Positions 5,599 through 13,565 of a stretch of DNA of 26,005 nucleotides are shown here, in pieces. This stretch comes from a virus, in IMG/VR virus record IMGVR_UViG_3300028823_000394, positions 1 through 26,005 of that record; one strand, written 5' to 3'. The stretch's first letter is position 1, and each line of letters starts with the position of its first letter. The position numbers and the translations under genes are program-made. The notes under the pieces were generated by a model. That model made no database searches, had not been told where the DNA came from, and saw nothing but the letters and a program-made list of their open reading frames with translations.

Positions 5599-6770
5599 GC
5601 GAAAGTGAAAACAAAGTGGCGGAAACTCCGAAAGCAGCGGTAATCCCAGAACTTACTTTAGCAAAGTTTAGAGATTGGGCAGCAAAGACAGGTAAGCAAG
5701 TTGGAGATTTCATCAGTCAGTATAACAGCAGTATTGAGCTGTTGAAACGTCATCATCCAGTTATGGATTCAACAATGCTGAATAATCGAGCACGGGCAAT
5801 GGTATACGCGAATATGAAGTCGATAATTCTCAGTCCAGCAGTCCCATACGAATGGATATGTCTAGGCTTAGCAGAATCATTTGACCTTGCAGATTCAATG
5901 CATAAAACTTGTACTGAAATGTGGAAGGAAGATCCTGGCAGAGCAGCAAGTGAGGTCAAAGAAGGAAATGAAGTAGTTGAACCACGATACTGCAATACTG
6001 AAGGAGTTCATCTTGACTACAGATTCAGATATAAATCATCGGGTAAGGAAAACCCGAACTATGGCAAACCACTAGCTGCCCATAATTGGCTAAGAAATGT
6101 CTTCGGAGTCGGAAAACCCGTTGATAAACCAAATACTCCCGCAGCATCAATCCTACCAATGATTGGGATATTAAGTGATGCACGAGCAGAGCCAACAGTA
6201 GAAATTCCACTTGGCGTGTCATTGACGACTAGATTTAATCCGAAACAAGCAGAAGGATACTACCTCTTAAACGATTCAACGACAAGCAAGTTTGAGCTAA
6301 GGAAAGTCGAGTCAATGCCTGAGATTGGATCAATCATTACTGGAGTATGTCAAAAGTTCATTGTATCTTTAGGCGAACTAATGTCCTGGCATAACTTGCA
6401 CGAGAGCGACCCACAACGCGTTTGCATCGTTGAGGCAGATTTAGTAGATTTGCGTCTCGATGTATCCGATCGTAGCCACCAGATTATACTTGACGACGAG
6501 ACTTTGGGATTCCAGGATGACAAAGGTAACTTGCAATCGGGTGTAACAGTATGGATTCCAAAATTCCTAACGGAATATGTATACCCAATTGGCAATGGTA
6601 GTCGAATCTACGTAGTTGGACAGACACAAGTTGGACCTGGCTGGGTTGGTGGACAACAACGCGACGATATAAAGCAAGTCTTCATGAACGGGTACGGAGT
6701 TTGGCCTATCAAGGAGATGCTGGTGCCAAGAGAGGCAGATAGAACTGCATATCCAGAAAGTAGTTTTTAA
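5595..6770 (+). CDS. Putative OB-fold single-stranded DNA-binding protein (RPA/SSB-like)
   Basis: A 391-residue protein from ATG 5595 behind GGAGGTGA. The C-terminal 150 residues look like an OB fold: strand-like VCIVEADLVDLRLD, HQIILDDETLGFQD, VTVWIPKFL and GSRIYVVGQTQVGPGW, the kind of barrel found in RPA-type proteins. The N-terminal part is helical, with conserved-looking Cys/Trp positions. It lies directly before the Sak4/RecA-like ATPase, and SSB and Sak4 genes commonly neighbour each other in viruses. The assignment rests on fold impression and context; no zinc finger is seen. Confidence 0.5.
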   Translation: MSESENKVAETPKAAVIPELTLAKFRDWAAKTGKQVGDFISQYNSSIELLKRHHPVMDSTMLNNRARAMVYANMKSIILSPAVPYEWICLGLAESFDLADSMHKTCTEMWKEDPGRAASEVKEGNEVVEPRYCNTEGVHLDYRFRYKSSGKENPNYGKPLAAHNWLRNVFGVGKPVDKPNTPAASILPMIGILSDARAEPTVEIPLGVSLTTRFNPKQAEGYYLLNDSTTSKFELRKVESMPEIGSIITGVCQKFIVSLGELMSWHNLHESDPQRVCIVEADLVDLRLDVSDRSHQIILDDETLGFQDDKGNLQSGVTVWIPKFLTEYVYPIGNGSRIYVVGQTQVGPGWVGGQQRDDIKQVFMNGYGVWPIKEMLVPREADRTAYPESSF

Positions 6771-6784
6771 GGAGGTGAAAAAAC

Positions 6785-7663
6785 TTGAGTAGTACATGGG
6801 AAGAAGCGAGCGAGCAAGGTGAAGCAGTAGAGCAAGCAAAACAGGAAGTGAAGACAATTGATACAATGTTCAAAAAGCCAAAGGTACAACCACTTGGTTT
6901 GAAAGTTGCAAGCTATGGTCCAGAGGAAGTAGGAAAGAGCTACTTCGCATTGACATTCCCACCTCCTATCTACGTGATTAACTTTGAACCGAATGGCATT
7001 GTAAGACTATTGCATCTATTTCCCGACAAAGATATTCGCGAATGTCCAACTTGGGAAGGTTGGATAGGAAAAGGGCAAGAAGACGATGTAACAATTGCTG
7101 TTGAATCAATCAAGGCCTTGGAAGAAGCAATCAATGTGTTATCAGGTGTTACTGAAGGTACAATCGTTGTAGATTCTGTAACTCATATTTGGAGATACGC
7201 CGAAGTATGGATGAAGCGAGTGAAAGTACCGGAGCTTGCGAGAAGGTCTGGAAATAAGGTATTCGAGTTTGATTGGGCGTACGCATACGCGTTAACTCGA
7301 AGACTAATGCTGAAGTTACTTGTTCGACCAGTGCACTTAGTACTAACTGGACAAACAAAGGATGAATATGTTGCTGAAAAACCAACCGGAAAATGGATTG
7401 CACGTTGGATGACCGAAACACCACATATGGTGGATGTTGTAATACGGATGGAAAAGCGCAAGACAGTAACTACGGTTAATAACGTACCGACGACAAAGAT
7501 AAAGTACATCTCGATCATTGAGAAAGTTCGTGGAGAAGACAGAAAAGTGAAGAAACTGAAGAAGCCAATTGAAATTGAAGACCTTACATTTGATAAACTT
7601 GTCAAAGCATTAACAGAGGAACTCAAGATACCAAGGGAGGTACTTGGACTTGAACGGGATTGA
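6785..7663 (+). CDS. Sak4/RecA-like ATPase, single-strand annealing recombinase
   Basis: A 292-residue protein from TTG 6785, six bases after a perfect GGAGGTGA. Walker A is GPEEVGKS (45-52) and Walker B is GTIVVDS with D130, followed by HIW. Further on come LVLTGQTKDEY, a sensor-like strand, and a helical C terminus. This matches the RecA-core annealing proteins of phages (Sak4 / AAA_24 type), which load with SSB to drive strand annealing during replication and repair. An archaeal RadA paralogue is a less likely alternative because it lacks the RadA N-terminal domain. Confidence 0.75.
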   Translation: MSSTWEEASEQGEAVEQAKQEVKTIDTMFKKPKVQPLGLKVASYGPEEVGKSYFALTFPPPIYVINFEPNGIVRLLHLFPDKDIRECPTWEGWIGKGQEDDVTIAVESIKALEEAINVLSGVTEGTIVVDSVTHIWRYAEVWMKRVKVPELARRSGNKVFEFDWAYAYALTRRLMLKLLVRPVHLVLTGQTKDEYVAEKPTGKWIARWMTETPHMVDVVIRMEKRKTVTTVNNVPTTKIKYISIIEKVRGEDRKVKKLKKPIEIEDLTFDKLVKALTEELKIPREVLGLERD

Positions 7664-7967
7664 GTTACTCTTCGAAAAGCTGAGAACACTTCTAACTGGA
7701 AGCGCTCATCATATCATTGGTGTTTTCGAGACCTGTATCGAGATAACCGAAAGTCGCGAAGAACAATACGGTGACTGTTGGTTCCAAATGCATACACACG
7801 ATCACGAGATAATCATTAAGGAGAAATTGCGAAGAGTAATGCATGAGAAAGATCTAAGCGTTGAAAAGAATCTTAAGGCTAAACTGGACGATTTGTACGA
7901 CATAATCAACTATGCTGCTGCCGAAGTTGTTGTACTTCGCAGGAGAAATTCGAAATGTCGGAAGTAA
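7650..7967 (+). CDS. Nmad1-like (DUF1599) all-alpha protein
   Basis: Starting at TTG 7650, nine bases after GGGAGG (TTG 7644 is the longer option), this gives 105 helical residues. The pattern EEQYGDCW, then H-rich HTHDHEIIIKEKLRRV, then KLDDLYDIINYAAAEVV resembles DUF1599, named nucleotide modification associated domain 1. That family has the (Y)G-x-x-W...K...D-x-x-D-x-x-N-Y layout of all-alpha NTP pyrophosphatases. Members occur near base-modification genes in phages. Here it lies close upstream of the DpdA-like gene. The exact substrate is unknown. Confidence 0.55.
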   Translation: MNGIELLFEKLRTLLTGSAHHIIGVFETCIEITESREEQYGDCWFQMHTHDHEIIIKEKLRRVMHEKDLSVEKNLKAKLDDLYDIINYAAAEVVVLRRRNSKCRK

Positions 7968-8191
7968 AACATTGGAACTATACGGGAACAATCATCGGTA
8001 GACTATCAATGGAAGAGATTCAACAGATACTCGTGAGTTGTACACTGAACAGTGATTTGCGTCAGAAAATTGTAAGGTTTCTACTAGAAGCTCAGAAAGT
8101 TGAACTTGAACAAGAGGAAAAACTTGGACTAGAGATTTCATTGCCTTTGACTGATGAAGAAAGGAAGGAGTTAACGCGAGTATGCAAGTAG
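7955..8191 (+). CDS. Hypothetical protein, 78 aa
   Basis: From ATG 7955, overlapping the previous gene by 13 bases; AGGAG lies upstream. The product is acidic and mainly helical (SMEEIQQILVSCTLNSDLRQ, FLLEAQKVELEQEEKL). No motif is recognised. It lies between the Nmad1-like and DpdA-like genes and overlaps the latter by 10 bases, so it is probably produced with them. Confidence 0.55.
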   Translation: MSEVKHWNYTGTIIGRLSMEEIQQILVSCTLNSDLRQKIVRFLLEAQKVELEQEEKLGLEISLPLTDEERKELTRVCK

Positions 8192-8967
8192 CACACATTG
8201 CTCCAATTGCAGGTTTACCACTAATCAAAGGTAAACCTGTCCAATTCGTGATTGCGCCGTATGTGGAAAAGTATCCGGCGTATGCAAGCTTTTATAAGAA
8301 TGAGAAAGGCTACAAGATTATTGATAACGGTGCCTGGGAATTGCGTAAACCAATGTCCCCAACAAAGTATCTTAAGATTGCAGTTGATGTCGGTGCTGAC
8401 GAGATTATACTTCCGGACTATGAGTTCAAACCGGTTCATACATTGGCACGAACACGTGAATTCATCAATCTATTGCGTACCGAACAACACGAACATTCGT
8501 TCAATTATCAATTGGTATTGCATGGACGCGATTACTTCGATATGGTTGACAGAGCATCATGGTTGATATGTGAAATACGGAAAATGAAGTTCGAAATTAA
8601 TCGACTAGGTATTCCGTTGTATAACAAGGATTGGACAGGACGAATCATGGCAGTCTATTTGCTCCGGCAGAAACAAACACTATTGCAGAATCTTACATTT
8701 CATCTTCTCGGACTTCACGATCCTATCGAACTGATGTGCTATGGAAACGAAGTACATAGTGTTGATTGCCGATATGCATTCAAGTACGGAATAACATTGA
8801 CTGATTGGTATATTCAGAATCCGTTACCGATTATACATCGATTTGATATGCGTGTTGAATGGTCACAAACAAATACACAAAAAATCAAGTTGCATATGTA
8901 TATGATTGAAAAACTTGCGAGACGTGGTGAAAAAGACGTCACATTGTTACAATCTGATCACCGCTGA
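8182..8967 (+). CDS. dpdA: TGT-fold DNA guanine transglycosylase (DpdA-like)
   Basis: A 261-residue protein from ATG 8182. It shows the order of motifs of tRNA-guanine transglycosylases: YKIIDNGAWE (D48, where TGT has DSGGFQ), GADEIILPDYEF (D79), YQLVLHGRD, then FHLLGLHDPIEL and VHSVDCRYAF, with D195 at the place of the nucleophilic Asp. It is much shorter than tRNA TGTs and lacks the zinc-binding C terminus, as in viral DpdA-type enzymes that exchange guanine for a 7-deazaguanine base in DNA. It lies immediately before PolB (62-base overlap), and the virus also encodes all preQ0 synthesis enzymes. A tRNA target is not formally excluded. Confidence 0.75.
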   Translation: MQVAHIAPIAGLPLIKGKPVQFVIAPYVEKYPAYASFYKNEKGYKIIDNGAWELRKPMSPTKYLKIAVDVGADEIILPDYEFKPVHTLARTREFINLLRTEQHEHSFNYQLVLHGRDYFDMVDRASWLICEIRKMKFEINRLGIPLYNKDWTGRIMAVYLLRQKQTLLQNLTFHLLGLHDPIELMCYGNEVHSVDCRYAFKYGITLTDWYIQNPLPIIHRFDMRVEWSQTNTQKIKLHMYMIEKLARRGEKDVTLLQSDHR

Positions 8968-11647
8968 ATACATACCGGATAACGATATTCCGGTACTGTA
9001 CCTAATTACTCGACGCGATGATGGCAAAAAGGAAATACTACCAATAGTCTGTAAAGATTTATCTCTCCGCCCACGTTTCTTTGCTCCAACTGTACCAGAC
9101 GCAATAAGGAATTCAAATCGCGTGTTAGATATACTATCAGAACCGAGAAAAAGCATATACGGTCCATCGCTTTACAAGATTTATACGAAACTTCCTGCTG
9201 ATGTAGGTAAACTACGTGAAATGGTCAAAAATCATCATGAAGCAGACATTCAATTTCCATATGTAATACTAGTACAAGAGGACATAAAGATTGGCTTTGA
9301 GAGAACCGATGCAGGCAAGATTAAACCAACAGAACCCTTAAATCTCCCACTTTATTTATTCTATATCGATATCGAGGTGGCTTCGCCACCAGAAGAGTTT
9401 CCAGATTATCGGAGACCAAGATTTCCAATAGTTTTGATTACAACATGGAATAGTAAGACTAATTCCATTATCGCATTTTTCTATCATCCGAATTTTCCAC
9501 CAGGCTCAATCGATTCAAACGGAGCCTGTAGTGATGAGTATTTCCTACTGTTCAAACCGCTTATTGAGAAAGCAATGTTGCGGGATGAATATACAGGTAT
9601 GAAACCTGATTTTGTAGAAATCCGATTTTTCAACAATGAGAAGTTCATGCTAAGACGCTTTGCAGAACATCTCGTACATATCGTGCAACCAGATGAATTG
9701 ATTGCATATAACTGGCCATTTGACGGGAACTATCTAATAGCCCGTATGAATGCATTACGTGTTGGAGCCGACAAACTTTCACCACTTGGTTCCGCATATT
9801 CACGAAGTGCCGAAGAAGTAGTTATTAAAGGTTACGATTGCTTCGATATACTTCGAGGATTTAAAGAACTCTGGACGATGGCGTTCGGAGAATTGAGTTC
9901 ATGGAAATTCACTTCAGTGATCGAGCATCCAAAGGTTTTTGGAAAACCGAAAACTGAGTTTTGGCTTGGACATCAGATTGAAGAGGCATGGAACAAAGAT
10001 CCGGCAAGTTTACTTTGGTACGGTATTGATGATGCTAAGGATAGCGCAGCGTTGATTGACAAGTTCGATGTGATAAACTTTTATTCCGGAATACGCGAAG
10101 AAGCTGGCTGTAGTTTATCAGACGCCCTGTCATATTTCAAGGCACTCGATATTTGCTGTTTACGTGACAAAGAGTTCGTCTTACCGTCTGGACATTATGT
10201 AGAGAAGTTTGGGAAGACTACAGGTCCAATAGTATTTGAACCAGTACCTGGAATACATGAAGATGTTGGTCAAGTAGATGCAAAATCTCTATACGTGAAC
10301 ATGATTCGTCTGAACAATATTGGTATCGAGACAGAGGATCCGAACGGTGAACATGCAGTCGAGATATTCTTATTCGGAAGGAAAGAAACTATTCGATTCA
10401 AACGTTCACCTGAAGGCATACTAAGCCGTATTGTGAATAAGTTCGAAAAGCGTCGTGATGCTGTCAGAGACAAAATGGTTGGTCTGGATAAGCACAGTAT
10501 TGAGTATCGTGTACTATATCAAAGACAAAACGGTATTAAGTTTCTAACCAGTGCATTACCTGGATTACTTGGAAACGAAGCCTTCCGACTGTTCAATCAA
10601 AGAATACATGCTGCTGTAATGTTCAGTGGTAGAGAATGTACGGAGTTCATGTCCGAAATTGCTGAAGATGAAGGTTTCAAAACTCTTTACGGTGATACCG
10701 ATTCAGTATTCTTGAAAAGATTCCGTACAATTACTGAAGAACTATCAGTCAAGGATCATCTCGAACAAACTGCTGAAACAATAAACACTGCTTTGTACGG
10801 AAAATATGGTTCCAAGAAATTCTTTGTCAAGGTTGAGGATATCTGGCAGAGTATTTTCTTTGGAAGAAAGAAGTCAGGAGAAGCTCGCAAGAAATGTTAT
10901 GCTGGTATAACGCAAGATGGAGAACTCAAGATTGTCGGACTAGCAGCAATTCGATCGGACAGTGCACCGATTACCGTTGAAGTACTACTACAAGTATATA
11001 ATCTCGTACTTAAGGAAAAGGATGTTAATGGGGCCCTAAAAGTTATCTATTCGACAAAGGAAAAATTTGAACAACTGTCTCCTCAAGAAATTGCTGTTCC
11101 GAAGGGATTATCAATGGATCCAGATGAATATGGAGTGAAGGATGAAAACAAGAACTTCGTGCTTATTAATGGTAGAAAGAAAGGAGTTCCAGCGCATGCA
11201 CGAGGAGCAGTTTACGCACGTAAGCATTTACATGTTCCTTTGGGCTCAGGCACGAAGGTAAGATATATTTGGATAAGGCGAGTCAAAGATCCGACACCTT
11301 TTGGAGAACCAAGAAAATATCCCAAAACTAACGTATTATCATTTGAACATGAATCACAAGTACCATGGGAAATATTTGACATTGATTACTCAAGAATGTT
11401 TGGTTTGACAGTGATGGGTAAGGTCGAAGACATTTTTGAGGCACTTGGAATTACAAGAGCAGAGATATTGGCAAAACAACGCACTGCAAAACTCACAAGT
11501 TTCGAAGAATTAACCTTACCTGAACGAACATGTATAGGTTGTGGAGTAGTGTTCAAGCGGAAGAACCATATTCCGTATTGTGAAAAGTGTATCCAAGTAC
11601 GTGTGAAGCAAATGGGGAGAAGAGGCCCAAGACGTGAGGATAATTAA
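8906..11647 (+). CDS. polB: Family B DNA polymerase with 3'-5' exonuclease and C-terminal zinc finger
   Basis: About 913 residues from TTG 8906; GTG 8924 or 8927 are possible starts, and none has a clear ribosome site. Exonuclease motifs: YIDIEVA (D155, E157), YNWPFDGNYL (D273), YGIDDAKD (Y372, D376). Polymerase motifs: A, VDAKSLYVNM (D458); B, GIKFLTSALPGLLG (K545); C, LYGDTDSV (D597, D599). In motif B the usual N-S-x-Y-G reads S-A-L-P-G. A KKCYAG thumb motif follows. The C terminus adds a four-Cys finger (C876, C879, C892, C895) in a basic tail. This is the viral replicative polymerase, adjoining the DpdA-like gene. Confidence 0.93.
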   Translation: MKNLRDVVKKTSHCYNLITAEYIPDNDIPVLYLITRRDDGKKEILPIVCKDLSLRPRFFAPTVPDAIRNSNRVLDILSEPRKSIYGPSLYKIYTKLPADVGKLREMVKNHHEADIQFPYVILVQEDIKIGFERTDAGKIKPTEPLNLPLYLFYIDIEVASPPEEFPDYRRPRFPIVLITTWNSKTNSIIAFFYHPNFPPGSIDSNGACSDEYFLLFKPLIEKAMLRDEYTGMKPDFVEIRFFNNEKFMLRRFAEHLVHIVQPDELIAYNWPFDGNYLIARMNALRVGADKLSPLGSAYSRSAEEVVIKGYDCFDILRGFKELWTMAFGELSSWKFTSVIEHPKVFGKPKTEFWLGHQIEEAWNKDPASLLWYGIDDAKDSAALIDKFDVINFYSGIREEAGCSLSDALSYFKALDICCLRDKEFVLPSGHYVEKFGKTTGPIVFEPVPGIHEDVGQVDAKSLYVNMIRLNNIGIETEDPNGEHAVEIFLFGRKETIRFKRSPEGILSRIVNKFEKRRDAVRDKMVGLDKHSIEYRVLYQRQNGIKFLTSALPGLLGNEAFRLFNQRIHAAVMFSGRECTEFMSEIAEDEGFKTLYGDTDSVFLKRFRTITEELSVKDHLEQTAETINTALYGKYGSKKFFVKVEDIWQSIFFGRKKSGEARKKCYAGITQDGELKIVGLAAIRSDSAPITVEVLLQVYNLVLKEKDVNGALKVIYSTKEKFEQLSPQEIAVPKGLSMDPDEYGVKDENKNFVLINGRKKGVPAHARGAVYARKHLHVPLGSGTKVRYIWIRRVKDPTPFGEPRKYPKTNVLSFEHESQVPWEIFDIDYSRMFGLTVMGKVEDIFEALGITRAEILAKQRTAKLTSFEELTLPERTCIGCGVVFKRKNHIPYCEKCIQVRVKQMGRRGPRREDN

Positions 11648-11821
11648 ATGACTTGTGAGAAATGTTGCCTTTGGCCTTGCGACCGAACTAACAGATGCCC
11701 AGAGGGAACCTATTGGGTACGGAATAAACATGACAAACTTATCCGGATGATAGAACTGTCTAAACCGACACAAGTGATTATTGGTCGAGCTGTTATCAAG
11801 GCACTTGAAATGGAGGTCTAA
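11648..11821 (+). CDS. Cys-rich small protein, 57 aa
   Basis: ATG 11648 follows the PolB stop with no gap. The first 18 residues hold five Cys (CEKCCLWPCDRTNRCP), then a helical tail (LIRMIELSKPTQVIIGRAVI). The cluster resembles those of other small proteins here but without exact CxxCPx4C spacing. Metal binding is likely; function unknown. It carries the ribosome site of the next gene (GGAGGT). Confidence 0.5.
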   Translation: MTCEKCCLWPCDRTNRCPEGTYWVRNKHDKLIRMIELSKPTQVIIGRAVIKALEMEV

Positions 11822-11824
11822 TAC

Positions 11825-11959
11825 ATGTCATACGTATATCTTGGTGATTTAGTCGAAGAGCACGAAGAGATGGAAAGAAAGCTTAAACGTAGGAAAAGAC
11901 GAAAGAACAACTTGAACAGACGTAAATTAATGGGAAACCAGTCTCGATCGAGACGCTGA
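11825..11959 (+). CDS. Small, very basic protein, 44 aa
   Basis: ATG 11825 lies eight bases after GGAGGT. The product has an acidic first half (GDLVEEHEEMERK) and then an Arg/Lys-rich stretch (LKRRKRRKNNLNRRKLM), which suggests nucleic acid binding or charge neutralisation. A 14-base perfect palindrome forms its last codons. Too short for family assignment. Confidence 0.45.
   Translation: MSYVYLGDLVEEHEEMERKLKRRKRRKNNLNRRKLMGNQSRSRR
11941..11954. promoter_or_regulatory. 14-bp perfect palindrome
   Basis: GTCTCGATCGAGAC is its own reverse complement, and CAG/CTG flanks extend it imperfectly. It lies at the end of the small basic gene, about 100 bases before the membrane protein gene, a position suitable for a dimeric repressor or an RNA stem. 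Coding constraint could also explain part of it. Confidence 0.35.
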
Positions 11960-12023
11960 AAGTCTGTTGATTAGTAAGGCTCGTGAGAGGTGTCACTGGT
12001 GATCCATTACAGAATACATTACA

Positions 12024-12043
12024 CTCAGTAAAATATTGCTGAG
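12024..12043 (+). promoter_or_regulatory. Hairpin directly before a ribosome site
   Basis: CTCAGTAA pairs with TTGCTGAG (seven Watson-Crick pairs and one G-U) around a four-base loop. The stem ends one base before the GGAGGTGA (12045-12052) of the membrane protein at 12057. The 97-base gap 11960-12056 holds no gene and no obvious tRNA. The stem could modulate access to the ribosome site. Confidence 0.35.
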
Positions 12044-12056
12044 AGGAGGTGAAAGT

Positions 12057-12530
12057 ATGAGAAAAGCGAAAACAGTTCTTGTCTGCCTAACGGTGATTCT
12101 GATTCTTGCTGGAGTTGGGTTCGCAACCGCCCAAAATGCGACTCAAAATGCGACCGACACAAATGGTACAATCGAAGAAAATGGATTGAATCCTGAAACA
12201 CAGACGATTCTTTATGTTGCTGGTGCTTGGCTATTGTACTTTATCTTGGGTCTAACCGCAGCGATCGTGAAAGGTGAAGAAACATTCGATCCAAAGAAGT
12301 TCCTTACGAGCGTCCTCTATGCGCTATTCGTAGTAATCATAGCTATTGGAATGGGTATTAAACCAGTAGCTGTTGAAGCCCAATACTCAAATCTTGTCAC
12401 AGAGGTTGTAGCAGTAATTATGAACAGCGGTGCAGGAGTCTTTATGATATACGCACTTAACAGAATCGTACTAATACTGACAGGATTGGCAGACAGACTA
12501 AAAGTTGAACCAGCAAAAAAGACCACATAA
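12057..12530 (+). CDS. Membrane protein with signal peptide and glycosylation sites
   Basis: ATG 12057 follows GGAGGTGA (an upstream in-frame TTG 12036 precedes the ribosome site and is rejected). The 157-residue protein has a signal peptide (RKAKTVLV, hydrophobic core, cleavage likely after ATAQ near residue 26) and a Thr/Asn-rich spacer with three N-x-T sequons. It then has about three hydrophobic segments (near 40-62, 75-98, 108-140). It is probably placed in the cell membrane with its N terminus outside. Role unknown: a virion membrane, egress or superinfection-exclusion protein are options. It is followed by a T7 terminator and preceded by a hairpin, so it may be expressed apart from PolB. 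Confidence 0.7.
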   Translation: MRKAKTVLVCLTVILILAGVGFATAQNATQNATDTNGTIEENGLNPETQTILYVAGAWLLYFILGLTAAIVKGEETFDPKKFLTSVLYALFVVIIAIGMGIKPVAVEAQYSNLVTEVVAVIMNSGAGVFMIYALNRIVLILTGLADRLKVEPAKKTT

Positions 12531-12550
12531 CCAAGATAAGTCTGGATGAG

Positions 12551-12568
12551 AAACTCCCTTTTTTTCCC
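12551..12568 (+). terminator. T-rich terminator
   Basis: AAACTCCC followed by T7 and CCC lies 20 bases after the stop of the membrane protein gene. It closely matches the tract after position 4986. Confidence 0.6.
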
Positions 12569-12597
12569 ACATTTCATATTCAGTTTGGAGTTAGAAC

Positions 12598-12804
12598 ATG
12601 AAGAATTTAATCAAACTTGAACAGGAAAAGATACTTTCAAGGACTCGTTGTGTAATGAGTGGAAACAACTGTAAGAAGTGTAAGAAGAAAAACTGTGATA
12701 TACGCAAACAGCTTCTAACCTGTATCGAACAACGAGTTCTTGCACAAACCGAGTTGAAGAAAGCACTTCAGCTCGATATCTCGATCTCTGAAGGAAGGAA
12801 ATGA
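12598..12804 (+). CDS. Cys-rich helical protein, 68 aa
   Basis: ATG 12598 follows TTTGGAG. Cysteines fall at residues 18, 25, 28, 33 and 42 (CVMSGNNCKKCKKKNC, then LLTC) in a strongly Lys-rich setting, followed by a helix. This is probably a metal-binding, perhaps nucleic-acid-binding, protein. It is the first gene after a terminator and ends one base before the GTG of the thymidylate synthase-like gene. Confidence 0.55.
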   Translation: MKNLIKLEQEKILSRTRCVMSGNNCKKCKKKNCDIRKQLLTCIEQRVLAQTELKKALQLDISISEGRK

Positions 12805-12805
12805 T

Positions 12806-13531
12806 GTGCCAGATGAAATGAAAACAGAATTCATACGAGCCTTCGATCTACCCGATGTATGGTTCCGAGCGGTTAAAGCATGTATGGATAAAGGATACAA
12901 TAGACCTGTGTTTCGAGGATCCCGTAAAGAACAGCGTAGAATGGAACTCGACCATGTAGTACTCGAGATAGCCAAACCATCCATGAGACCGTTAGTGCCA
13001 GATGTGCCGGAAGGTGTACCTCCACCAGTCGATATGCGATACGTGAATCGATATGTTGGCTATATCATTACTGCAGACAAGACAGCAGATGAACAATATA
13101 CGTACGGTGAACGAGTAGCAGGTGAAATCAATGTAGAAGTAAGTCCAGAGATGGAACACATAGATAAAATCGAAGGTGAACGCATTTCGAGTTTCAGTTT
13201 CAATCAACTTGAAAAGATTTCGGAGTTTCTTGGCGAAACACCAGAAACCAACCGATGTATAATTGAAGTCGGAAAGGCTGAAGACTTGCTACTGAAACAC
13301 CCTCCATGTCTTAGACTTATGCATTTCAAGGTTCGTTACGGACAGTTACATCTATATGTTTACTTTCGAAGCTGGGATGCTTGGGCAGGATTACCTGGTA
13401 ATCTTGCTGCCTTTCAATTGCTTAAGGAGTATCTTGCTCGACAGTTCAAAGTAGACGATGGTAAGATATTCGCGAGCTCGTTAGGTCTACACGTTTACTC
13501 TGGACAATGGAAATACGCGAAACTGTTATAA
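12806..13531 (+). CDS. thyA: Thymidylate synthase-family enzyme (ThyA-like)
   Basis: A 241-residue protein from GTG 12806 (AAGGAAGG upstream). Family features: YTYGERV near residue 98; the nucleophilic Cys in HPPCLRLMHF (C168); the dUMP-binding YFRSWDAWAGLPGN (R188, S189, D191, N199); and C-terminal GLHVYSG matching the H-x-Y motif. N199 corresponds to the Asn that selects dUMP, whereas dCMP hydroxymethylases carry Asp. The short length and divergent N terminus resemble archaeal ThyA. It converts dUMP to dTMP with a methylene-pterin cofactor, or possibly to a hydroxymethyl product. It supplies DNA synthesis. Confidence 0.8.
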   Translation: MPDEMKTEFIRAFDLPDVWFRAVKACMDKGYNRPVFRGSRKEQRRMELDHVVLEIAKPSMRPLVPDVPEGVPPPVDMRYVNRYVGYIITADKTADEQYTYGERVAGEINVEVSPEMEHIDKIEGERISSFSFNQLEKISEFLGETPETNRCIIEVGKAEDLLLKHPPCLRLMHFKVRYGQLHLYVYFRSWDAWAGLPGNLAAFQLLKEYLARQFKVDDGKIFASSLGLHVYSGQWKYAKLL

Positions 13532-13565
13532 AGTTTACAGCGGAAAACTCAATGAGAGTATAAAC

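Noticed and set aside
7183-7689. 168-codon open frame on the minus strand opposite the Sak4 gene
   Set aside because: It mirrors the coding strand of a well-supported gene, has no ribosome site and an amino-acid mix typical of antisense frames.
12036-12056. Longer start for the membrane protein at TTG 12036
   Set aside because: The ribosome site lies after this codon, and ATG 12057 begins a normal signal peptide.
11960-12056. Possible tRNA or structured RNA gene in the gap
   Set aside because: No cloverleaf, T-loop or acceptor stem could be drawn; only the short hairpin near the ribosome site is supported.
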